Source of the DNA: Bacteroidota bacterium
Lineage (GTDB): Bacteria > Bacteroidota > Bacteroidia > Bacteroidales > VadinHA17
DNA: 5,976 bases
Direction of reading: 5' to 3'
Assembly: GCA_030628785.1 (NCBI GenBank)
Contig: DAOVQI010000218.1
Location: forward strand, 1 to 5,976
This document shows positions 1 through 4,279 of the stretch, one piece after another. A program made the translations under genes and the position numbers. Below the pieces are notes generated by a model. The model ran no database searches and was not told the origin of the DNA. It was given only the letters and a program-made list of their open reading frames with translations. Positions within the stretch are counted from its first letter, which is position 1. Each line of letters starts with the position of its first letter.

Positions 1-18
1 ATATTCATCCACCCCTAC

Positions 19-51
19 ATCCGTCGGACCGACTCAAGCGGTCGGACGGAT
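19..51. repeat. GC-rich hairpin A in the left-edge spacer
   Basis: The arms at 19-31 and 39-51 form a 13-bp stem with one internal mismatch (G25 opposite G45) and a 7-base loop (32-38, ACTCAAG). It has no T-run on either side, so it is not a typical intrinsic terminator. It sits in gene-free DNA downstream of the lipoprotein gene. Its high GC contrasts with the AT-rich coding DNA, as in REP-like dispersed palindromes. Dispersal cannot be shown because only one copy is in the window. Confidence 0.6.
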
Positions 52-62
52 TTCTCCCCTCC

Positions 63-92
63 TTAAACTCAATCTCAGTCTTAACCTTTATC
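63..92. repeat. Degenerate hexamer array
   Basis: Five successive 6-base units can be read: TTAAAC, TCAATC, TCAGTC, TTAACC, TTTATC. They share the pattern TYWRNC or close to it. The same motif type recurs at 2606-2623 (TTTCAC, CTCAAC, CTTAAC). No coding or RNA signal accompanies it. It lies between hairpins A and B. Confidence 0.5.
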
Positions 93-100
93 CCTTCACA

Positions 101-133
101 GACTCTGCCAGGTCCTTCGTACCCTGGCAGGTC
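101..133. repeat. GC-rich hairpin B (CTGCCAGG stem)
   Basis: CTGCCAGG (105-112) pairs with CCTGGCAG (123-130) around a 10-base loop. GAC (101-103) pairs with GTC (131-133) if T104 is bulged, giving 11 bp in total. No T-run follows on either strand. From memory, palindromes built on CTGCCAGG or its complement are common between genes in Bacteroidota; this is recall, not a search result. Confidence 0.6.
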
Positions 134-140
134 TCTCCCC

Positions 141-159
141 AGCCGAATACAATTCGGCT
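141..159. repeat. Perfect hairpin C (AGCCGAAT stem)
   Basis: AGCCGAAT (141-148) and ATTCGGCT (152-159) form a perfect 8-bp stem with the 3-base loop ACA. It starts only 7 bases after hairpin B. Its closeness to A and B suggests a composite repeat cluster rather than three independent terminators, since none has a T-run. Confidence 0.6.
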
Positions 160-170
160 CTACATTTCGG

Positions 171-268
171 CCCAGACTTCCAGCACCCAGTACCCAGTAC
201 CCAGCAACCAGTATCCAGCGACCTGTAACCCAGAACTCAGAACCCGAACCACGAACCCTGAATCCCGA
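171..268. repeat. Degenerate period-7 tandem array (ACCCAGT type)
   Basis: Ninety-eight bases divide into fourteen 7-base units without a phase change. They begin CCCAGAC, TTCCAGC, ACCCAGT, ACCCAGT, ACCCAGC, AACCAGT, ATCCAGC and drift to AACCCGA, ACCCTGA, ATCCCGA. The array ends just before the stop codon of the lipoprotein gene. An open frame crosses it on the minus strand, but its translation is low-complexity, glycine- and tryptophan-rich text that mirrors the repeat, so it is not a gene. Confidence 0.75.
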
Positions 269-273
269 ACTAA

Positions 274-711
274 TCAATCCATATACTTCAATCTTACATT
301 AATATTCCCACCCCTGATCACCCAACAGGTTGAGTCGCACTGGGCTGTAATCTTCCGGGTTCGAATCCTGTCTCCATCAACCGCATAAATGATTTTCCCG
401 CCAGCCTTGTACTCGGCCTTTACCGAATAAAAATGGTCGACATCCACATCAACGTAATAGTCTTCAACGGTTACCGTATCCACTAACCTGATCCATTCAT
501 GTTCCATTTCGTTACGGTAAACAACAATAGGGACGGATTGATTCTCTTTATTGATGGTTACCCTTATTTTCAGAGAACCTTCATCAGGTTTTATACGATA
601 ACATTCAGAACAATCGATTTCAACAAAGTTTATTTTTTCTTCACAAGAGATGAATCCGGTAAGGGATAGCATCAAAATAAAGACCGGAAGTTTCTTTAGA
701 AAAAATTGCAT
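274..711 (-). CDS. Small four-cysteine lipoprotein, function unknown
   Basis: Read from ATG at 709-711, this is a 145-residue protein with a clear lipoprotein signal: MQFFLKK, a hydrophobic core, then the lipobox F-I-S-C with the lipidated cysteine at residue 23, followed by EEK. The mature part contains C34-x-x-C37 and C125-x-x-x-C129, suggesting one or two disulfides. Alternating polar and hydrophobic segments predict a beta-rich, Ig-like fold. It should be exported and anchored to the inner or outer membrane. The frame stays open up to ATG at 769-771, but that codon overlaps a strong promoter (756-784), so it is unlikely to be the start. ATG at 730-732 is possible but only adds seven residues before the signal sequence. 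It resembles, from memory, small conserved lipoproteins of Bacteroidota with no assigned role. No sequence motif indicates a catalytic function. Confidence 0.8.
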   Translation of the reverse strand: MQFFLKKLPVFILMLSLTGFISCEEKINFVEIDCSECYRIKPDEGSLKIRVTINKENQSVPIVVYRNEMEHEWIRLVDTVTVEDYYVDVDVDHFYSVKAEYKAGGKIIYAVDGDRIRTRKITAQCDSTCWVIRGGNINVRLKYMD

Positions 712-755
712 TTCAGTCAATTTATAACTCATAATAAAAGATAAAAGTAAAAAGG

Positions 756-784
756 CAAAAGTAGTTATCACTAAAAAACTTCAA
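756..784 (-). promoter_or_regulatory. Bacteroidota-type promoter for the lipoprotein gene
   Basis: On the minus strand TACTTTTG (763 down to 756) matches the Bacteroidota -7 consensus TAnnTTTG exactly. A TTG (784-782) lies 18 bases upstream at the -33 position. Transcription should begin near 749-751, downstream of ATG 769-771. This gives a leader of about 20 bases to ATG 732 or about 40 to ATG 711, so it decides against the longest reading of the gene. The lipoprotein is therefore probably transcribed independently of the ankyrin gene. Confidence 0.65.
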
Positions 785-796
785 CCATTTTAGTAA

Positions 797-849
797 ACCC
801 AGTACCCAGTACATGGTTATTAACATATAACATATAACTTATAACATTT
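797..849. repeat. Two short period-7 arrays between the lipoprotein and ankyrin genes
   Basis: ACCCAGT occurs twice in tandem at 797-810, the same unit as in the array at 171-268. After 11 other bases comes a different 7-base array at 822-849: AACATAT, AACATAT, AACTTAT, AACATTT. The two differ in base composition but share the period. The remaining bases up to the end of the ankyrin gene show no gene, and I see no terminator hairpin with a T-run. Confidence 0.65.
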
Positions 850-884
850 TCTGTTTTTCCCCTCAATCTACTGGTTAGTTACAT

Positions 885-2336
885 TCAATCCAGCCATTCA
901 ATCGCTTTGTCCTTGTAACGTTTCTTATTCCTATCGAATATATACTGCACTCCAATAATTGCCCGGTGGGGTGATACCTTAAATGTGTCCAGATCCAGGC
1001 AGGAGTATTTTGCAACTACCTGGATGTAGTCCATTCGCCATATTAATCCCAATGTTAGGGAAATTTTAAATTTTCTGTCAGGTTTCCGGATGGATCCACG
1101 GTAATTCCTTCCATACAATAAATTCCCATCCACGCCAGTCGAAATAGCTAAAAACCTGTAATTTTTAAAAGATTTTATTGAAAAGAGTTTTTCAAATCCA
1201 ACTGAAACCAGAGATCTTTTCTCCCAAAATTGAAAACAGGTATCTTCACTGTCCTGTAAAAGAATTCTTTTTGCAAATGGCCGTGTATAATAACCCAGAT
1301 TGGCCCGAATGTTATACTTTGTATCCTGAATTCCAGCATTTATACCAACCATAAAATCATTAAAATTCAAATTAAAGCCAGTACCGATTGAATAAATATC
1401 CAGGTTTGGAGCAATGGTTCCCCGAAAACCATGTTGTTTTAATATCCCAACCATGTTTTTATGGTTGAATTTTTTTGCTAAATCCCGTAAATTATCCTTT
1501 CCCTTGTAAACTGAATGCTGACTGGTTTCATTTCTAATCAGAAGGTTTACAGCTTCGATATGACCATTTTTTACGGCTAAACTAAGAGCAGTATTTCCGT
1601 ATTTATTCTTTGCATTCAGATCGGCCACTTTATTTATTAGAAGGTTCATAATGGCTGTATCTCCATTTTGAGCGGCAAGCATCAAAGGTGTAAAACCATT
1701 TTTGTCTTCTGAATTTACATAGGCGTTTTGATCAAGAAAAATTTCAACTATTTCCGGATTATTCATAAATACAGCCAGTATCAAAGGATTATTCCCTTCA
1801 TGATCTTTTTGATGGATGTCAGCACCATAATAGATCAACATATCACACAATACAGGAAAATTATAAATAACGGTATACATTAGGGGAGAAATCCCTTGTG
1901 CATCAGGATCATTAATGTTGGCACCATTTCTGATGAGAAATTCGGCAATATCAAGATGATTAATTAAAGTTGAACTTAAAAGTGCTGTAACTCCATTATG
2001 GGGTTTGCGGTTAATGTCGGCACCGTTTAGCACCAGTATCCTGGTTGTTTGTATATCTCCATTATCAGCCGCATACATTAAGGGTGTAACACCTTCGTTG
2101 GTATTAGCATTTACATCCGCTCCTTTGTTTAATAATCGTAATACTTCATTGGTGTATCCTTTATGAGCTGCAACAAGTAAATTATAATCGACATAGGAAG
2201 GGATATAGTCGCTGGTATCAATACGGGTGGTGTCGGGACCAAAAGCAGATAACCCCGGGTGGGATAAACCCATTAAAGTGAGCAGAATTATGAAGATCCA
2301 GCATGATCGTACCACTGAATTCACGATTTGTTGCAT
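885..2336 (-). CDS. Exported ankyrin-repeat protein with C-terminal beta-barrel-like domain
   Basis: The 483-residue product starts with a Sec signal peptide (hydrophobic 12-27, likely cleavage after A31 in GLSA-FG). Ankyrin repeats of 33 residues begin near 49, 82, 115, 148, 181, 214 and 247, with a degenerate eighth at about 280-303. They show the usual G-x-TPL-x-AA...G-x-x-x-x-x-x-LL-x-x-GAD-x-N pattern. Residues 310-468 have no ankyrin pattern. They contain about eight amphipathic strand-like stretches rich in Tyr, Phe and Gly (for example 313-324, 327-336, 341-350, 423-445, 458-467), as in small outer-membrane barrels. I infer a barrel in the outer membrane carrying a periplasmic ankyrin solenoid for protein binding; the ligand is unknown. 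Starting at ATG 2336 gives a good signal peptide. The stop is TGA at 885-887. I found no exact TAnnTTTG promoter upstream. Confidence 0.85.
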   Translation of the reverse strand: MQQIVNSVVRSCWIFIILLTLMGLSHPGLSAFGPDTTRIDTSDYIPSYVDYNLLVAAHKGYTNEVLRLLNKGADVNANTNEGVTPLMYAADNGDIQTTRILVLNGADINRKPHNGVTALLSSTLINHLDIAEFLIRNGANINDPDAQGISPLMYTVIYNFPVLCDMLIYYGADIHQKDHEGNNPLILAVFMNNPEIVEIFLDQNAYVNSEDKNGFTPLMLAAQNGDTAIMNLLINKVADLNAKNKYGNTALSLAVKNGHIEAVNLLIRNETSQHSVYKGKDNLRDLAKKFNHKNMVGILKQHGFRGTIAPNLDIYSIGTGFNLNFNDFMVGINAGIQDTKYNIRANLGYYTRPFAKRILLQDSEDTCFQFWEKRSLVSVGFEKLFSIKSFKNYRFLAISTGVDGNLLYGRNYRGSIRKPDRKFKISLTLGLIWRMDYIQVVAKYSCLDLDTFKVSPHRAIIGVQYIFDRNKKRYKDKAIEWLD

Positions 2337-2459
2337 TTACTCATCCGAATTACTTGAAAATTTTCTGAATAATCACTAAAACTGCAATTTTTTTTCATAG
2401 AAATTTGATTATAATAATAAAATACCTTAATTTCCGTTTTAATATTAGGCTGAATAGAC

Positions 2460-2569
2460 ATAAATGAGGTTCAGATTCACCCTTTCTCTTACATATAGGT
2501 TTAGTTGTTGGTTTATTATTCCTCAATAATTAAGGGTGCTTAGTTTTCTCGAATTTGAGCCTCATTTAT
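2460..2569 (+). other. 110-base imperfect inverted repeat, possible structured RNA
   Basis: Arm 2460-2478 pairs with 2551-2569 over 19 positions: 17 Watson-Crick pairs plus T2470-G2559 and G2474-T2555. Both exceptions are G-U pairs if the plus strand is transcribed; on the minus strand they would be A-C mismatches. The left arm continues as ACCCTT (2479-2484), which pairs with AAGGGT (2532-2537), leaving 13 bases (2538-2550) bulged on the right. It starts about 125 bases upstream of the ankyrin start codon. It could be a small RNA, a leader structure or a decayed MITE-like element; no promoter or T-run was identified. Confidence 0.45.
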
Positions 2570-2590
2570 TTATTGATTGCATACTTGAAT

Positions 2591-2714
2591 ACTGCCTACT
2601 GCTACTTTCACCTCAACCTTAACAAAATGACGAACCGGAGCTTCGTCCTACTGCCTGCTGGCTCCTTCACCTAGTAACTCCTTCGCCCACTCGCCTCTTT
2701 GCGCCATATACTCT
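2591..2714. repeat. Low-complexity spacer DNA with a small hairpin
   Basis: It begins with two ACTGC-type heptamers (ACTGCCT 2591-2597, ACTGCTA 2598-2604), then hexamers TTTCAC, CTCAAC, CTTAAC (2606-2623). A hairpin follows: GACGAA (2629-2634) with TTCGTC (2642-2647). The rest is a CT-rich run of imperfect repeats containing CTCCTTCGCC, CACTCGCC and TCTTTGCGCC (2676-2704). No coding signal is seen. Confidence 0.45.
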
Positions 2715-2729
2715 GTGCTTTGCTCTCTT

Positions 2730-2824
2730 ACTGCCGACTGCCGACTGAAGACTGCCGACTGGAGACTGCCGACTGGAGACTGCCCGCCCGAACGTACCGT
2801 TCGGTACGGGCGGGCCGACTGGAG
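2730..2824. repeat. Period-7 tandem array (ACTGCCG/ACTGGAG), interrupted
   Basis: Seven complete units run from 2730 to 2778: ACTGCCG, ACTGCCG, ACTGAAG, ACTGCCG, ACTGGAG, ACTGCCG, ACTGGAG. An eighth unit, ACTGC (2779-2783), is broken by a 32-base palindrome and completed by CG (2816-2817). A ninth unit, ACTGGAG (2818-2824), then follows in phase. It has the same period as the arrays at 171-268 and 822-849 but a different sequence. Confidence 0.8.
2784..2815. repeat. 32-base GC-rich palindromic element, copy 1
   Basis: With its flanking bases the fold is GCCCGCCC (2782-2789) paired with GGGCGGGC (2808-2815), a one-sided GAAC bulge (2790-2793), an inner stem GTACC/GGTAC (2794-2798 with 2803-2807) and loop GTTC. 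The GAAC bulge is complementary to the GTTC loop, so an alternative inner hairpin CGAACG/CGTTCG exists. Removing 32 bases restores the surrounding 7-base array. Boundaries can slide by up to three bases because GCC occurs at both ends. All 32 bases are identical in copy 2 (4166-4197). Confidence 0.8.
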
Positions 2825-3029
2825 ACTTATTCCTGCAACTGCTACCTTAACCTTTTTAATGTTCGGTTTTGAATATTACCTGTCCGGTTTCGAACAAAAT
2901 TTATCAAGATCATTTTTCTTATTGGAAATAAAAAAATCCTATTTTGGTGATACAAAGTTAGTTGTGAAGATTGGCACGGAAATAGCTATCATCTATGAAA
3001 CCTTTTATTATTCAGAAAGCATTATACAC

Positions 3030-4076
3030 ATGACCTATTTTATTTCCAGACGACTTTTGGTTCTTTCTGTTTTTTTTCTTTGTGGATATTTATCATTATC
3101 TCAGTCGAAGGATTCATTTAACCGGTTATTTGAATCAGATAAGATTCTCAGTGTGAATATATTAACAAAAATTGATTCGGTAATGAAGGATGTGGGAGAG
3201 AATCCTAAAAAGCACAAAGCTGTTCTCAGTTATATTGACCAATTGGGGAAAACCATCAGTTTAAAAGTCAAGCTCAGTACTAGGGGCAATTTCAGGAAGG
3301 ATCCGGAACATTGTGATTTCCCTCCTTTGAAGATTGAATTTAGCGGTAGCAACAAGAAAAACACCTTGTTCGAGGGACATAACTGGCTAAAACTCGTAAC
3401 CCACTGCACGAGTGGGGACCAGAAATATGAACAATTTTTATTTAAAGAATATCTGGTATACAAACTCTATAATATTCTAACACCCTATAGTTTCCGGGTT
3501 CGCTTATTGGACATAACTTATCTCGATGAAAACTTTCCTTCGGTTTCCATAAGAAGTTATGCTTTTTTTATTGAACGTCCCAAGCATGTAGCTAAACGAA
3601 ATGGGGGAGAGATATTAAATGTAAAGAACTTTTCTGTCAAGGATATGGAAGAGTACAATTTTACCATATTTACATTGTTTCAGTACTTGATAATTAATAA
3701 TGATTGGTCAATAAGGGTCCTCCATAATATAAAACTCATATTACTCGACCCTTTTCAGCCGTATATTCCTGTTCCGTATGATTTTGACTGGGCAGGAATT
3801 ATTGATGCACCCTATCGCGTGAGTTTAAAAGGACTGGGAAATAATGGTTCAGACCGTTCATTTACAGGTATTTGCAAATCAAGAAAAGAAATGAAATTCT
3901 ATTTTTCTATTTTTAATTCGAAGAAGCAAGAAATCTATGATTTGTATCAGAATTTTTCCTTACTTGATAGTCATCACCTTGAAAGCACGCTTCAGTATAT
4001 TGATGAGTTTTATTCAATAATAAACCACCCGGGATCCTTCGGAAAAGAATTCCGGAAGAAGTGCCTGAAGAAATAA
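3030..4076 (+). CDS. Secreted CotH-like (atypical kinase fold) protein
   Basis: Starting at ATG 3030 gives 348 residues with a signal peptide (R7-R8, hydrophobic 9-23, likely cleavage before Q25). The longer upstream frame would add translated repeat DNA ahead of the signal and is rejected. Key segments are T84-R85-G86-N87-F88-R89 followed by FPPLKIEF (97-104), which resembles the RGNSS...PKK-x-y-R-x-k motif of CotH proteins. Next come a conserved-looking LKLVTHC (120-126), an N223-N224-D225-W226...H232-N233-x-K235 segment resembling the kinase-like catalytic loop, and P249-Y250-D251-F252-D253-W254, resembling the metal-binding DFG/DxD equivalent. These are also the hallmarks I recall for a large group of uncharacterised Bacteroidota proteins of similar length. 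I infer an ATP-dependent or degenerate kinase acting in the periplasm or outside the cell on an unknown target. It is convergent with the carboxyltransferase gene. No clear promoter was found; TATTTTG near 2940 is one base short of the -7 consensus. Confidence 0.75.
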   Translation: MTYFISRRLLVLSVFFLCGYLSLSQSKDSFNRLFESDKILSVNILTKIDSVMKDVGENPKKHKAVLSYIDQLGKTISLKVKLSTRGNFRKDPEHCDFPPLKIEFSGSNKKNTLFEGHNWLKLVTHCTSGDQKYEQFLFKEYLVYKLYNILTPYSFRVRLLDITYLDENFPSVSIRSYAFFIERPKHVAKRNGGEILNVKNFSVKDMEEYNFTIFTLFQYLIINNDWSIRVLHNIKLILLDPFQPYIPVPYDFDWAGIIDAPYRVSLKGLGNNGSDRSFTGICKSRKEMKFYFSIFNSKKQEIYDLYQNFSLLDSHHLESTLQYIDEFYSIINHPGSFGKEFRKKCLKK

Positions 4077-4091
4077 TGTCTAATAAAGAAG

Positions 4092-4139
4092 TGACTAAAA
4101 TGTAAAATGCCTAAAATTGGAAATGACTAAAACAGAAAA
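4092..4139. repeat. Period-16 tandem array, three units
   Basis: Three 16-base units lie at 4092-4107, 4108-4123 and 4124-4139. All begin TGMCTAAAAY or a close variant (TGACTAAAAT, TGCCTAAAAT, TGACTAAAAC) and end in a purine-rich tail closing in AAA. It starts 15 bases after the CotH-like stop codon, so it lies in that gene's probable 3' untranslated region. No hairpin is formed. Confidence 0.65.
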
Positions 4140-4157
4140 TAGTGATGCCTTTGGTAC

Positions 4158-4213
4158 AATATTCCCCGCCCGAACGTACCGTTCGGTACGGGCGGGCAGT
4201 ATTCCAATATTCC
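4158..4213. repeat. Period-8 array (AATATTCC), interrupted
   Basis: AATATTCC (4158-4165) is followed by the 32-base palindrome (4166-4197), then AGTATTCC (4198-4205) and AATATTCC (4206-4213). Excising the palindrome leaves three contiguous 8-base units. It lies between two convergent genes. Confidence 0.7.
4166..4197. repeat. 32-base GC-rich palindromic element, copy 2
   Basis: It is identical to 2784-2815 over all 32 bases, and the base before (C4165) also matches, giving 33 identical bases. The fold is CCCGCCC (4165-4171) with GGGCGGG (4190-4196), bulge GAAC (4172-4175), inner stem GTACC/GGTAC (4176-4180 with 4185-4189) and loop GTTC. It has no T-run on either side. Its position between convergent genes would allow a terminator role, but copy 1 is not at a gene end, which argues against that being its general function. 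Confidence 0.8.
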
Positions 4214-4279
4214 GGATTTGATGAAATATAAAATGAATAACTGAATGGTTACAAAATTTTTATTTAAGACCTAATTATC

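Larger units (their letters stand above)
2337..3029. other. Gene-free divergent spacer
   Basis: This spacer separates the ankyrin gene (leftward) from the CotH-like gene (rightward). It holds AT-rich DNA (2337-2459), a 110-base inverted repeat (2460-2569), low-complexity DNA (2591-2714), a period-7 array with an inserted palindrome (2730-2824), and AT-rich DNA up to 3029. The rightward frame happens to be open from 2715 into the CotH-like gene, but its first 105 codons translate repeat and palindrome DNA and show no domain. I see no tRNA, rRNA or convincing small gene. Confidence 0.7.

Noticed and set aside
171..268. CRISPR array
   Set aside because: Units are 7 bases long, contiguous and degenerate, without spacers; no cas gene is present.
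5..277. Minus-strand open frame of 90 codons at the left edge
   Set aside because: It translates hairpins and the period-7 array, giving low-complexity text without a domain, and its start overlaps the end of the real lipoprotein gene.
2930..2947. Promoter for the CotH-like gene (TATTTTG near 2940)
   Set aside because: It is one base short of TAnnTTTG and the nearest upstream TTG is only about 15 bases away, so the match is too weak to annotate.
2715..3029. N-terminal extension of the CotH-like protein by 105 codons
   Set aside because: The extension translates tandem repeats and the inserted palindrome, and it would place a normal signal peptide in the middle of the protein. The open frame is taken as chance.
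3230..3463. Minus-strand open frame of 77 codons
   Set aside because: It lies wholly inside the CotH-like gene on the opposite strand and shows no recognisable protein features.
4165..4197. Intrinsic terminator between the convergent genes
   Set aside because: The hairpin is strong but has no T-run on either strand, and an identical copy occurs away from any gene end.
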